64,000 nucleotides of DNA from Phymatolithon calcareum (Eukaryota > Rhodophyta > Florideophyceae > Hapalidiales). The notes under the pieces are model-generated. The model was not told the DNA's origin. It ran no database searches and was given only the letters and a program-made list of their open reading frames with translations. The stretch's first letter is position 1, and each line of letters starts with the position of its first letter. A program made the position numbers and the translations under genes. Where the stretch lies: assembly GCA_977006965.1 (NCBI GenBank), contig OZ345373.1:1054001-1118000 (forward strand), in the 5' to 3' direction. Shown here piece by piece: positions 19,409-32,253 of the stretch.

Positions 19409-22400
19409 TAACAGAAACTCTTTTTCGACGAGCAAACTAATTCCGACGGCCGGTTTTGACTTCTGCCAATCCTCTACTGTAGATTACGATCGGCAGGCAC
19501 AGTGTTGACGGGCGTGGTTTCGCATGTTCAGTGCTAGACCAGGTAGAGCTGTGAGTCGGAATCATTTGTCGTGAGATGAGCTCACAACGCGAGGAATTTC
19601 ATTTAGGGTAAGGGATTTACAGTTCGAGTGAAACTGACTGGCCAGAGGGAACCTGGAATCTGACTCATCGTATTATTCACTCAAAGAAATGAAACAGTCC
19701 TAAATGCATCACCTTCCCTGCTGCGCACAGGCACGGTGGCGAGCTGCACCCCAAAAGCGCAGCCCGTTTGATCTACCGCATATGATAAGCCTCGTGGCCC
19801 ATAAGCGAGCGCACACACACTCAGCTGCAGACCACGCAAATCGATGAACCATAGTACAGTACTGAATCGCCATTTTGAACATTCTCATCCCCTGAGCCTG
19901 GCGCTCGATCGCCGTGCAGCCATCGATCGCACCGCCGTCGACCTGAGCAAAGGCCAGCCATGATGTTACACTCGTGCCGACCTAGCATCCAGCATCACGG
20001 CCACGGAATTCCTAGACTGGAATGCACAGTATTGTACATTCTCGCCGGCCACTCCCCTGATCTGCGCTTTGCACGTTGATCACTCCCCGGAAAAGGACCC
20101 AGAACATCGGTAACTTCACGTATGGCGATTCGGCACAGAGGACGCCGCCAAGTCCGCTGCGCGGAGCGTTACGCGGTGAGGGTCAAAACGCTTTGCTTGG
20201 CTCTGACGGCAAAGAAGAAGTGGGAGTTTTTATTTAAATGTTTCTGACGGCAAAGCGATTCCCCTTCGAGATTTTTTTTGAATAGCATTGATTTTGGGTG
20301 GTTTTCTGATTGTGCCGAGGCTTTGCATTTGTTCTGAATTGTGCCGTTGTGGGTGCGTTAATTTCCTCCCCAACGAACTGCAAATGCGTTAGTACAGTAA
20401 TACTATAAGTGCATCTTCCGTGGAGTACTGTACTCTACGTTGTGGAAATACAGTACTCATGTCGCTTTGTAGCAAGATCAGCAACGTGTCGGGGGACCAA
20501 AAAGGGTGTGTCACGAAAGAGGATTTCCAAGGCTGGCTACTACATTGGAGCAACACTGCCATCACTTCTGGTGCTCATCCACACGAAGGATAGGGCACAG
20601 AACAATCTCCAGTGAGGACTATCGAGCATCGCTGGTGATTGTTCTTCCAAAATCTTGCACAGCAAAAGGGACCTATTTGAGTTCAGAGCGAGTCGGACTT
20701 TTTGTTCATTCGCCTCTTTCCAAAAACGGCTTTATCTCGGGAGAGAGAGCCTTAAACGACATACAAACGAGCAGTGCATGTCCAAGAACAGACGGGGAAT
20801 GCAAAAGTTGCAGCGCTCGTATCAGCTCCGGAAATCGGATAACAATGATTTCGTCATTGCGCAGCATTTCGCTTTCCCCAAATCAGTATTGGTAGGTTAC
20901 GCCCTTTGCCTTGATAGCCCATGGCCTGAACCCCATAAGATCTACATAGATTTCTGAACAATGAGAACTTGCTCAAGTGAGCAATTTAGAAAGAAAATCT
21001 ACAGTACCTTCATGCTGAAGTCAGCAAAGAGCAGGATTACATGACTTTATGCCTAACAAGGCAAAAACACAGAGTGGGCTTTACGTACATGGAGGAAACC
21101 ACTTGATATAAAAATCAATTCATAATCATCCAATCACTTGCCCTTCATTACTGCTGCGCTGCCCAACATACAGTAGTGCCGAGCTCGGAAAGTGGCTATC
21201 GGCGACCATTTCTGCGTGTACGAGGATGCCCATGATGCGCTATGACTTGCTACCTCACCTCGCGACCAGGGATCCTTTAGTAGAGGAACTGAGGACTTCT
21301 ACGCACGGCAGCAGAGTCTTGTTCCAGGATTCGGATTGTTTAAACGTTGGTACTTTCATTTGTAAGCGACGTGTGTACAAACCTCGGGAAAAGATGCGAT
21401 CCCGCCAAAAAAAACACTGTTCGTACGCTTCGAGTTACAGGCAAGACAGCACTAATTTAAATCGCACACTTTGCTAATGCCTGGTGTCCCTCCTCGGCAC
21501 AAAACAACGGTATTTTTCCTGTCACAGGTTGCCAGAGGCATGGGAAGAAGCGATCGGATTGCTCGCTCCACAGCATGATTTTGAAAGCAACGTCAATTGC
21601 ATTCCCGCATCCCAACGGAGACGGACGATATAGGTTACAGTATACAGTACAGTAAAGTCTTCACGGGCATCGCGAGGACCGACCTCTCTCGCTTGGCTTG
21701 GCGGCATCGTCCTCCATGGTCATTTGAAGGAACACGTACAAATCTGTAATTACGGCGCCGGCGTTCCTCGGCGCTCGACTCGCACGGTCCGTTCATTTGG
21801 CGTTTGTATGAAATTACACGTACCGCCGAAGATCGGTCACTGGGACGATTTTGATCCGAGCGGACACTAATTGAGGGCGAGCAAACGGCGCGAGCTGTCT
21901 CAGAAAAGTTTTTCGGCGTGTCCTTAAAAACTGAGCATCATCATGGTGCTCCATGATGGGAGAGTGAACACGCCTGTCAGCACGTAAGCATCAATTTTTG
22001 TCCGCGAGCCACTTCCCACGGGGCTCATGTTCATGTCCGTTTTCCATCGGCTTTCAAAAGAGCCGAGTTCCCGGTCAGCCGTTCTGTAAAGTTACTGTAG
22101 AATCAAAAAGGTGTGCAATCCAATTCCCGAACACTATCATACATAAACGAAAATTGAAAAATTCATTTTAAACTTAAGGTGGAGAGATGCAGAAGTGCAT
22201 ACGTTTCTGGGACGCAGCAGAAGTCCGAAAAAATATTTGAAAAACAAGGAATAGAATACTAATTTCTGAATTTTATTTCTGCGTACAGCAATGCTTCCGG
22301 GTGGAAGGTTGCGGCTTGACCCAATGAACTGTTGTTGATCTGTAACCGCCCTATCCAGTCCCAACGCTATTCGGCAACAGAGATGGCAATGTAGACAGAG

Positions 22401-25400
22401 GGCAGGTATCATATTGTTGCATTTCCTTCACCTTGCACATATGATAGCATACCATGCTTTTTATTAAAATAGATTCGAGAGAGCAAACTTCATCATGAAG
22501 TCTGCAGCGAGAGCGTTGATTTATTGCGTTTGAGGCAATACTGTACTTATACTCCGTCGTATCGAGGCACATTCAAACTGGTCTGATGCTGAAAATTGGA
22601 AACGGAAAACTCAAGGTAGACGACTACAGTACTCGAGTGGGTTCCACCTATTTTACTTGGAACTGCTAACGCCGATATGTATTGATACATCTGGATGCCT
22701 TGGTCTCCAAAAGAAGTGATTACCGAAGAAGCACACGAGCTTTCTTTGCACTGCACATCCGACGCGACCTAGAATAGAGACGGACTCGTTGTTTTTTTGA
22801 AAATCGAGATAGAAATAGAGAACCAAGAACTGAAATTCAGTTGTGTCTGTCTCATTGGCCGGGAGGTTTGAAAAAACTAAAAGGACAACAGAGCCAGGGC
22901 CCGCAACTTGAACTGTAGTCTGAGACGTTCTGCCGAAGTCATTGATTCTCCACGAGAACGACTCACCAGCATGGGAAATAGCCTTATTTTGAATTGTATT
23001 CTGAATTCTGTCTATTGGAGGCTTTCAGCTATACGGAGGTCTAAGTTTTCTCCACTCTCTACCATGCATTGTAACATTAACAGTTGATCCTGTGCATACA
23101 ATTCTAAGGCGAGTGGTTCACTATTGAGCCATTTCGGAGGATCCGTCTAAGATTGTTCCAAGGCTGATATGTGGGCGCATTACAGTACATAGTGGTTGCT
23201 CTCGAACTCGTAGGTAAAGGGCCTCCTATCTACAGTATATGGAACGAATAGAACACGTGTCTGCTTCACTCCTCTCTTCTATGTTAAAATTCTATCGCGC
23301 TTGTGCAAACTAAAGAAGGACGCAAAACCCAAAAATAGCAGCATCTGCTAAGATCAGCAGAATCTGATTAGGATGATCTTTTTATGACCTAACTTTATCA
23401 GTGGCGCTCTGGTATCCGACATGCAAATGGGAACTATGTTTCATGTCAATTCCCTGTCTACACCCATCTTGCATCCCGGAAATGGACGCACTCCCGAAGA
23501 ATACGAGGAACGGACTCTGCTTATAGTGTCTTATCGGGGAACGTGAAAGGAGAATCACTCCATGTCACAGAAAAAGAGAACCCGTGAAATCGAGCACAAT
23601 CTTGCCGAAACGTTGTTTGTCCAGGAGATCAAGTTCCGAGCAAATGGGTGTTCATTGACAAGACCAAAATGGCCGTCCATGGGCCGGAACGAACAAGCCG
23701 AAATGCTATCGACGGTTTGTCAGTTAGTTCTGCGTGGGATACTTGTAATTCTTGTGAAATTTTCGTGTGAATCACGGTCGCTTTAGATATTGTACACTAA
23801 CCCTCGGTGCGGTGGGCGGCGACGATCGGTGCTTTGGATGACAGGCACGAGGACGACGCTGGGTGTCATCACAAAGCTGGGACAGATTTCCATAGACTTG
23901 CTCCCTGACGGTTGTGTTGCGCCATGGGGCGATCGGATGTATATCCGGGCAGGTGTGCAATGTAAATAAGCGTAACATAAGAATGAGGGAAATTGGACAA
24001 TGACGTCATTGAAGGTCAGTTGAGCGCACGTATGTACACGGCGTTGTTCTGAGATTTGCTTCCAGCCAGCGTTTTCAAAAAGGGCGCGCTGCAGCGCACA
24101 GGGGCGGGGTACGGGCCGAGGCGGAAGCAGGGAGGCAGCGAGGAATTTGGCTGATCAGATAATGTGCAGCGCTTTCAAATCAGCCTCGCACTTGAACAGG
24201 CACTGGCGCACGGGAAATGTGGCGCAACACTGATGATTGCTGAAGGAATGGATTGACTTTGAGGCCGAGTTTCACCGGGAGGCACGATCGGGCATTAGGG
24301 ACGAAGGCAACGAGTAAAGGGCAGAGTGTGAGGGCGAAGATCGGGCCGCTGGATCAGAAGGCGAGGGGTGGTGGGGTGCACCACATGAGGTGGCTCAGGC
24401 GATCCACCGATTGAGGGCAAATTCGAACGAGGAAATCTGATTTTAGATGAATCGGCCAATGGGCGGAAAAAGAACGAGCTATCCGGAAAAATATTTGAAA
24501 AAGTAATGTTTTTGAAGGGGCATCTTGGTTTAAAACATATGATGTATGGGAGAAATCTGCTATTTATATTGAGGATTGAAAACCGTGCAATTGTGTGATT
24601 TTGGCAAAAAAAATTCTTTCAAAACTGAAATCTTTGTTTTTGGAAATTTATTTGATCCTATTCACAGAATGCTCATAATTTGTGCGTTGTATGTGTCATA
24701 CGTCATCCTGTATGATCCGCGATGGACGTGCACAGAAACGCGTGAAAAATATCGAAAACTAAACATTTGATGGCGGCTCTCTGCCTCCGCGGCCCGGCGC
24801 AGGTAAGTGAACTCGGTCCAGAAGACGGCAAGTTGGACGTTACTTTTGTGCCGAGTGCGCTATTGGAGCGTAACGGGATTTTTTGACGCCCGTCCGCAGT
24901 GGAAGAGACGCTTGAAGGAGATAAAAAATGAAAACAATTAATACAATTGTACTTGGCGCAGCGCTCCGCGCATGGCTGCTTTATGAACAAAGATCGACTG
25001 TTCTGCGCACGTCTAGATGCAGTGCACTAAGCTCGACTTACAAGTACGAAAGGGCACTGACTGAGTTGGCGATGAATCTGACCGATACCGTAGGAGGTCT
25101 GTGCATCGCTGAAATGCTGTGTTCGCACCTGAAGCTAGGAATTTTTCATTTGAAGGCGATCGTGGTTCTCTCTATTTCTCTCCCGCCTGCATTCGACTCG
25201 TTACTCCTGCCGACGAGAGGACGTGTACTGTAGTCGGTATTTAGCTCTTCTCCTTCCCGGCTGAATAAAATTTGTTTATCGCATACTTTGGTGGACTATG
25301 TGAGCTACCCAGAATTTGGTTTTTAGAATCAATCATCTCGATAGTTGAAAAATCTGAAGGCCAGCTTCGGTAGATTATTTTTTCTCGATCGGAGGTCAGT

Positions 25401-26243
25401 GGAGGGTAAAATGTGGGTGTCACCTTGGCATCTAAGCCCAACACGGCCCAAAGTCGGGAAGGAAGATTTCAGACGGAGTTCTAAATTTTGAAGAACGAGG
25501 ATGATGATTTCTGTTTTCCTTTTTGTCGATGAAATTTGAAACGTATTCTGAAAGGTACAAACACGCCAGCTTTATATAGCCGTGAACGAGCTCATTCAAA
25601 TATTGCCTATTCTGTCCGCGGCTCATCGTTGGTTTCCGTTCACAGCTGTTGGAGAACTTGTACGTAAGACGAGAGACCGTCCTTATATATTTTTGTTATT
25701 TTTTTGTATTGGCGCGGCACGGAGCATACGTTTCATAGATTTTGAACAGTTACAGCCATCGGTGCCAGTTTCGCCATCGCTTTCTTCACTTACAACTTCG
25801 ATCCCGCGTATCATACGAAGAGCGCCGACGCGGTTGATCGGGCAATCGAACGAACAGATCCATTGCGCCCAACGTCTCTCTATCTGACCACCTGCCGAAA
25901 TTCGCCTTTTGCGACCATTCCCACACCCACCCCCGCTGCGTCCAGCCTCGCCCGCATCTCTCGCATCCCGTCTATCCGTTTATTTTCACACCCCGACCTC
26001 CCAAACTATCCATCCCACCGTTCACTCCATCACCGCTACCCATAACAAGACCGCCTCGTTAGCACCCGCATACGCGTCCCACTCTTCCCTCTTATCTTAC
26101 CGCCCGCCATCCGATCCCCGCTCAACTCAGCGTTCTACCATCCATTTCGTTTTCACCCCCGCCCATCTTCCCCACCATCCTCACATCTCGCGGCGCCACG
26201 GTACATTCGCGCCGAGTGCACACCGCGTCCTCACCTGCCCGCC
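19409..26243. other. Large region without a recognised gene
   Basis: Almost 7 kb with no frame that I can assign. It is unusually rich in the heptamer TACAGTA/TACTGTA (about 15 occurrences). A retroposon-type 3' end motif (GGCAAAGAAGAAGTGGGAG then TTTTTATTTAAA) sits near 20210-20240. The last 400 bases (25.85-26.24 kb) are strikingly C-rich on the plus strand and are probably the 5' leader of cyclin B. Confidence 0.4.
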
Positions 26244-27554
26244 ATGTCCATCACTACCCGAGCAGGGGCCGCCGCAGCCCGAGTCAACGACGAGAACCTC
26301 GACAACCTCGATGGACTCCATCCCCGCCCCAAGGCTGGCAAGCCCACTGTAGGCTCCCGTCGCGCGCTCGGCGATGTGACCAATAACACCGCCCTGCCAT
26401 TCCACGCGAAGAAGCCTGGTGTGCACACCACAGAGTCTGCTGGTGGAGTGCTTAGTCTCGCAGCAGCCACCAAGATTCGGCGTACGGTCACCACGAAAGC
26501 CGTCTCCAATTCCGCCGCTGCGCGTCGAGCGAAAGCTACTGCCCTTGCCAATGCCGTCAAGAAAGAGCCCATCTTCATGGATTCCGTCGTCAACTCACCA
26601 ATGTCAACGACCGCGGTGGAGCGACGACCAAAACTCTCTCCTTCCGTTCCCGAGCACCACCTTTTGCCAGGAGACGTCGTGGATATCGATGCTGAAGATG
26701 TGGGTAATCATTTGTCGGAGTGCAGATTTGCCGCTGAGATCCATCGGAACATGTTGCGTCGGGAATGTCAATTCATGGCTTCCCCGGATTACATGGATGC
26801 TCAGGTTGACATCACTGTCAAGATGCGTGCGATTCTTATCGATTGGCTTGTGGATGTGCATCTCAAGTTCAAGTTGCAGCCTGAGACTCTTCATCTCACC
26901 ATCAATATCATTGATCGATTCCTTGAAGAAGCCCCCGTTCTCCGACGCAAATTGCAGCTTGTCGGCGTAACTGCGATGCTCATCTCAAGCAAATACGAGG
27001 AAATCTACGCACCTGAAACCGCCGATTTTGTCTACATCTCAGACAAAGCATATTCCAAGGAGGAGATTCTTGACATGGAGGCACTTATCCTCAACAAACT
27101 CAACTTTTGTGTCACCGTCCCATCATCACTCACCTTCCTTCGCCGCACCCTTAAAGCCAGTCGTGTCTGTCAGGGCGGAGACAATATGCGTACCGCCAGT
27201 CATCTGGCTCAATACTGCATCGAATTGGCACTTCAGGATGCTACCATGCTGCGATTCCGACCAAGTGAACGTGCAGCGGCTGCATGTTTACTTGCTACCA
27301 AGCTGGTCTATCCGGGCTGCATGCAATGGACCGAGAGCATGCGATACCACTCTGGCGACTGGGATGCCGAAGGATTGCAGGAATGCGAAATGCAGATGAG
27401 GAGACTTCTTGAAAATGAGAAGGATCCTAACAACACTAACAAGCTTACCGCCATCAAACGCAAGTTTTCCTCATCGAAATTCTTGGAAATTTCCACCATT
27501 GCTGCCGATCTCGACCTCACCATTGAAGCGATGGACATTTGCAGTCGAGACTAA
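26244..27554 (+). CDS. CYCB: B-type mitotic cyclin
   Basis: A 436-aa intronless protein. The N terminus has a destruction box RRALGDVTN (residues 39-47) for APC/C ubiquitination. The cyclin box begins near residue 194 with MRAILIDWLVDVHLKFKLQP and continues with LTINIIDRFL, LQLVGVTAMLISSKYEEIYA and the second cyclin fold (LNFCVTVPSSLTFLRR, then LAQYCIELALQD). B cyclins activate the mitotic CDK and are destroyed at anaphase, and the intact D-box fits that. The start is the first ATG after a C-rich leader. Length and domain order are normal. Nothing suggests a pseudogene. Confidence 0.93.
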   Translation: MSITTRAGAAAARVNDENLDNLDGLHPRPKAGKPTVGSRRALGDVTNNTALPFHAKKPGVHTTESAGGVLSLAAATKIRRTVTTKAVSNSAAARRAKATALANAVKKEPIFMDSVVNSPMSTTAVERRPKLSPSVPEHHLLPGDVVDIDAEDVGNHLSECRFAAEIHRNMLRRECQFMASPDYMDAQVDITVKMRAILIDWLVDVHLKFKLQPETLHLTINIIDRFLEEAPVLRRKLQLVGVTAMLISSKYEEIYAPETADFVYISDKAYSKEEILDMEALILNKLNFCVTVPSSLTFLRRTLKASRVCQGGDNMRTASHLAQYCIELALQDATMLRFRPSERAAAACLLATKLVYPGCMQWTESMRYHSGDWDAEGLQECEMQMRRLLENEKDPNNTNKLTAIKRKFSSSKFLEISTIAADLDLTIEAMDICSRD

Positions 27555-28850
27555 CCCGACCGGCCATGGCCGTTGTAACTCTAGGCTTTTTGTACAGCTA
27601 ATATTCCTATCCCTTTGAACCCGAGAACTGGTGAGCAGATCGCGATGTGACCGGGCCGCAGATTTCGTCGCACACTGCGGCTCGCTAGCGCCTGTTGCGG
27701 GGGGAGGTCTTAAGGCTTGAATTTCCCACATTTTCGACCCCCCTGCAGTGGAGCACAGTCATTTCTGCGGTTACGCGTGCGCGGTTTCCCCTCTCTCGTG
27801 GTTGTGAATACTTAACTCTGCTCTGTCCGAAGGACGAGAAGATTCAGCGGTAAATAACTTGGGGCACTAATCTAGTCTGACTGCCGCAATCTGACATAAA
27901 CTAATCTTCATCGTTCAACTATCTCAACTCCCTTGCAAAGCTTTATTCTATCTTCCCGTTTCCTGTCATGCACCTGCTGCACGGGGAACGCGATTCTGTG
28001 GTCACTTCCTTGCTCCGGAAAAAGAAGATCGCGCAGGCAACCGGGATGAATTACTAATTACATACCATCGCCATTAATTAGGTGCGGGAATTCTAAAACG
28101 GGACGCGGTACGTACCGTGCAGTGCTGACCCGTAGCGCGGCGGCAGAGTCAGTCGCTCTCAAAAAAAGGCGAAAAACAATCATTTCAAAGAGTTGCTCAT
28201 TTTTCCAAATGGCTTACACTTGCATCCAATTTTTTGAAATTCTCCCGCGACAACCACCCTGTCTTCATCGTCTTCCTCCCGTTTAAGCGAGTAACCTTTC
28301 GTTCGAATATCGGAGATAGCCGTTCAAGCACACTCCTCCGACTCTACCTCCTGTGCCATGTGATCAGCTGAGCAGGGACACAACAATACAAAAACAATCA
28401 TGCAGCCAAGGACAAATTGCAGCCCAAGCCTACCGTGACCTGCACGCAAATCGACACTGCGGCTCAAGCGATGATGGGACCGCGACGGGGCACACTCGAG
28501 GTTGGTGAATATTGCATAGAGGGTGATAGAAGGGCAAAGGATAGACAAAGAACTGTCTGTACACTGGGAACAAAGGGAAGTCACCGTGGCGAAGCATCTT
28601 TGCTCCCAGATTGCAAGAAGGATGATACATCTTGTCCGTTTTTTATGTGATGTTTTGACTCCTGCTTCGAAGTGGATTCTACGAGCGGTTGATGATAGGC
28701 GAATGAATGAGCGACTTTCTCACGGTTCTTATGTGGAAATATACTTCATATATTTCAGTTTTCTCTCCCTCCTCCAAGTTTCCGCATCTTAGCGGAACGG
28801 CCTTTTCCATTCATAACGCTACATCGACCAAGGAGGCACTATGTATCTGG
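27555..28850. other. Intergenic, no recognised gene
   Basis: The 3' flank of cyclin B followed by anonymous sequence. Frames of about 80 codons on both strands match nothing known. Confidence 0.4.
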
Positions 28851-29800
28851 GCAGGGAATGGATGCTCATTAAATGACGTGACAGCCTTCCTCTCCGAGCA
28901 AAGCGTGGAGAACCCCGATCACCAATTCGCTGTAACAGGGCTTCTGCTCGAGTCTCCGTCGAGAATTTCCTCCACATTGTACCCGTCGAGCTCAATTTTG
29001 GACAGTCAACTCGTCATCATCGGACCTCGGGATGATTTTGAAGGCGTTTCATCGCCGCTAATAACTCTGTTGCGTCCATTCCTAATTATCCCGAAATGGG
29101 AGTATGTACTACACATGACTCCAATGACAAATCGATTGCTCTCGGCAATCGAGTCGGCAGAGGGCTTGTTCTACAGGAATGTTTTCCGTAAATATGCCGA
29201 ACACCGCCGCGACCGAATGCGAGTTCTGTGCCGACTGGGACCACCAAAGATGAGGAGACGTCATCAAGCAGAAAGGTTTGCATTAAGCCTGGTAAGACAC
29301 AAAAAGCGCCTTGAAGAAACAGAAGAGTACTTTGGAAGAGATGAGAACATAAAGGAAGCAATGAAGGATATTGAATATCTCAAGATTTATGAAGACTTGC
29401 GACAAGCCCTTCAGAAAGCCCAGGAGGGATCTGTCACGAAGAAGAGGAGTAGAGAAGAAACAGTTAAGGTATGGGAAAAGGAAGAAGTAGGCAGATCAAT
29501 GAAGGTTCCTACTGAAGGCAAGCTACCAGGGATCCTTTACATAGGAGAAAGAACAACACGTTTAAGGTGCCTAAGGTTGACATTCAACCGAGCACCCATT
29601 TGGAGAAAATCAGTTTTGGGTGCCTACTGCGGGATTACCGCGGTGATTGAACTAGTCGCCTTACAACGTACTCTAGCATCGTCGAAGATGAGTACAGAAA
29701 TTGAATTTGTGTGCAAGAGACTCACAGGAGCTCTTTTTGGCAGAGAATTACGAATCAAGAACGTTTTGAGTATCCAGAGGACTTTAGCTTAGAGAATATC
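28850..29800 (+). mobile_element. LINE C-terminal fragment
   Basis: Part of a 361-codon frame (28707-29792) encodes IIPKWEYVLHMTPMTNRLLS and MRVLCRLGPPKMRRR, then a Lys/Glu-rich region and LRCLRLTFNRAPIW. The first two blocks align with RWEYAIHVTPW and LRLLCRIQPP in the LINE at 15080-15820, so this is the region after the reverse transcriptase of a related element. No RT core is present upstream, so it is a fragment. Both boundaries are estimates. Confidence 0.6.
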
Positions 29801-30227
29801 CCAAGAGCTGCCCCGTTACTCCAAGGTGAGGCTTTGGGAGCTCTCAAAATAAAATCATCAAATATCCTAATTCAGTTTCCTGTAAGGCGCGCGAGAGCGG
29901 AATTGTTTGCATTTTCCGATTTAAATCGGAAAAATGCGAGCAGGGATATTGCAATTTTGAAAAAGGATAAACCAAAGACTTTACGTGAAGGAAGAACTCA
30001 TACGCCTGTCGATAAAGAAGAGAATTACAGTCTTCTTCAAGCATAAAAGGGCATTATTTTACAACTCTGCAGGAAGAATATTTTCATCATTGCACAAATA
30101 CACCAAAGGGCTAAATAAAGCCAGATAAAAAGAGTAAGACCTCACTAAAAAAACGAATTGCATCACGGCATCACCCAACCATCGAAATATCAACAGTCCG
30201 ACAAAAGCCCCGTGCGCAACGCATCGC
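29801..30227. other. AT-rich spacer with near-perfect palindrome
   Basis: GCATTTTCCGATTT faces AAATCGGAAAAATGC at about 29908-29936 (one extra A). The rest has no recognised gene and includes the 3' flank of the CAP gene. Confidence 0.5.
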
Positions 30228-30914
30228 TCAAGCCGGTGTTTGCTGATTGAACTCGTTAGGGAAAGGATAATCATTCCGACCGAACAATTGGGTCGCCCAC
30301 CAAGTATTGTACCGTCCGTCATACGCAAATCCAGTGCCGCAATGTGTATGTCCCCATCCCAACATGTTGTGAAAATGAGGCGGAGAGTAAACCCATTGCC
30401 AATGAAAGTCATTAGCCACATCGCTAGACCGATGTACCGAATTGGCGATATTCTCACCGTTCACATACATATATCTATTCCCACCCACGCGAGTATCAAA
30501 CACTGGGAATCCAAGTCTGCCAATGTCCTGATGCGTGAAGATGTTATTCCACAACATCCAATTCGAATGGGAATACGCACGCTGCGTCAGCGTTCCGGAG
30601 TAATAAAGCGCCGGAAGACCGTTCTGCGCGCGCACCTGGTTCACAAACGCGCATGCGCGACGACCGTTGTAATCAACGTTCTGCTGATGCACGGAGGTGC
30701 GCAGTGCGGCGTCGGCATCGCGAACTTTCGCCGCCGGTGCAGAAGTGCGCACGAAATTCTTCGAAGGGACGACGGATTCTCGAGCGGTGGTGCTCATGAG
30801 CGCAGAGGATTGGCGCAGTGAAAACTTGTTGCCGCGTGAATGCGGCACAGCGGTCGCAGCAGACATGACGACCAGCATGAAGAAAAACATCGAAGCGGCG
30901 CGAAACGCGCGCAT
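30228..30914 (-). CDS. Secreted CAP-domain (SCP/PR-1-like) protein
   Basis: A 228-aa protein starting at the ATG of MRAFRAASMFFFMLVVMSAA, a classic signal peptide with cleavage probably after AATA. The frame extends further upstream only from a TTG. After a 60-residue linker comes the CAP domain: CAFVNQVRAQNGLPALYYS, AYSHSNWM, NGENIANSV, the His-containing SPPHFHNMLGWGHTHCGTGF, and WWATQLFG near the end. The conserved His/Glu positions of the CAP cavity (His in HSNWM, Glu in NGENI, His in PPHFHN) are present. CAP proteins are extracellular; roles include defence, sterol binding and wall interaction. Which one applies here cannot be told. No intron is seen. Confidence 0.85.
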   Translation of the reverse strand: MRAFRAASMFFFMLVVMSAATAVPHSRGNKFSLRQSSALMSTTARESVVPSKNFVRTSAPAAKVRDADAALRTSVHQQNVDYNGRRACAFVNQVRAQNGLPALYYSGTLTQRAYSHSNWMLWNNIFTHQDIGRLGFPVFDTRVGGNRYMYVNGENIANSVHRSSDVANDFHWQWVYSPPHFHNMLGWGHTHCGTGFAYDGRYNTWWATQLFGRNDYPFPNEFNQQTPA

Positions 30915-31722
30915 AGCGCGTTGAGTAAAGTTAATTCTCGTCGTCGTCAACTCGTTACAACCTGTTGCGCCTGCGTGGGCGCCGGACAAACGTGTGTGCG
31001 TGTGTTTGTCGTGGCAGCGTTACCACGACGACGCTGTTGAACGACTTTCCCCTTGGTTTCATCCCTTTAACGAACTCACAATTCAACTGCACTAAGCCAT
31101 TTCTCATGCCCCATCTCCTCCCACACGGACGCGCGGAAAGATGTCGAAAGGGGCCGACGAGGAGGTACCGAATTCATCCGGGCCTGTGAAAACATCTCCC
31201 CGCAAAACGCCTGTACATCCTTGCACTCCGACGCTCCGACTCCTCCCACGCTGGGCCTTGCCGCCGTTTGTTCGTGCAGCCACGCGATCCTCATGGTCCG
31301 TCGTAGCATTGCCTGTGCTCGGCGGCAAACGCCACGTGGAATGCCTGTGACGTGGAACAAAAAATCAGATGCACGGTGTCATACTTCGTTTGTCCCGAAT
31401 GTGTCCAACTTTAGTCCATATTCCGTCCGATCGTTCCCAACAGTCGTTGCCGTTTTCGCGCCGTGTGTGAATTCATACAGTATTCTATTTGAATACCAGC
31501 TGTATACTTGCTGACGAGGCTTAAAGTATATACAGCTGGCAGACGGAAGCCCTGTATGACTTCTCGCGCGTGACACGTGTTCGCCGTGTGATTTTCGTTG
31601 AGATTCGATCGCGGACGAGATCCACACAACCAACCACCCACGTTGCCTCTGCCCGCCCGCCCGCCCGCCCACCGCGCAGTGCCTGTCCGTTCGTCTCTGA
31701 CAACCCATTCCAGCGTTGTGCA
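30915..31722. promoter_or_regulatory. Divergent intergenic region between CAP protein and RBD1-like genes
   Basis: The 808 bases hold both upstream regions. A (CCCG)n run at about 31650-31670 lies in the RBD1 leader. Frames crossing it on either strand have no recognised domain. Confidence 0.4.
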
Positions 31723-32253
31723 ATGCTACCCACATTCGCATCCGCCCCGGCGCACGGGCAGGTCCTCTCCACAGCGCGCTCCCCCCTCTGTCTGCGTCGC
31801 ATCCGCCGCACACATCCCTCACCGCGCATGAGCTTGATGCCGGAAGGCGACTCTGCCGGCGTGGAACAACTATCGCCCGAGGAAGCCGCACGCGAGAAGG
31901 TGCGCGCAGAGGAGGAGCGTTTACGTGCGGCGGAGAAATTCATCCAACTTGACGAGGGAAATCATGAATGCGTCAACTGCAGCTATCTGTACGAGCCAGC
32001 GAAAGGGGAGAAACTTGCCGGTGTGGCCGTCGGAACGAGGTTTGAGGATCTTAGTAGTAGCTTTGTATGTCCAGTTTGTCGAAGTCCGAAGACTGCGTTT
32101 ATACCACGGAGGAAAACCATTGCTGGATTTGCAGATAATCAAAAGTATGGATTCGGGACGAATTCCATGACGGCGGGTCAGAAAAACGCGCTTATTTTTG
32201 GAGGACTGCTTTTCTTATTCGTACTATTGCTGTCTGGATATGCTCTTGACTGA
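31723..32253 (+). CDS. RBD1: Membrane-anchored plastid rubredoxin, RBD1-like
   Basis: A 176-aa protein from MLPTFASAPAHGQVL. The N-terminal 40 residues are rich in Ser, Arg, Pro and Ala without acidic residues, as in a plastid transit peptide. A charged helical stretch (EEAAREKVRAEEERLRAAEK) follows. The rubredoxin domain has two iron-binding pairs, CVNC near residue 83 and CPVC near 117, with the linker GTRFEDLSSSFVCPVC. The C terminus ends in one transmembrane helix (LIFGGLLFLFVLLLSGYAL). This domain order is that of RBD1/RubA, which takes part in photosystem II assembly at the thylakoid, with the iron site probably on the stromal side. It is convergent with the MYB gene, 269 bases away. 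Confidence 0.88.
   Translation: MLPTFASAPAHGQVLSTARSPLCLRRIRRTHPSPRMSLMPEGDSAGVEQLSPEEAAREKVRAEEERLRAAEKFIQLDEGNHECVNCSYLYEPAKGEKLAGVAVGTRFEDLSSSFVCPVCRSPKTAFIPRRKTIAGFADNQKYGFGTNSMTAGQKNALIFGGLLFLFVLLLSGYALD

Noticed and set aside
31379-31943. Minus-strand frames antisense to the RBD1-like gene
   Set aside because: They mirror the GC-rich codons of the transit peptide and rubredoxin gene on the other strand.
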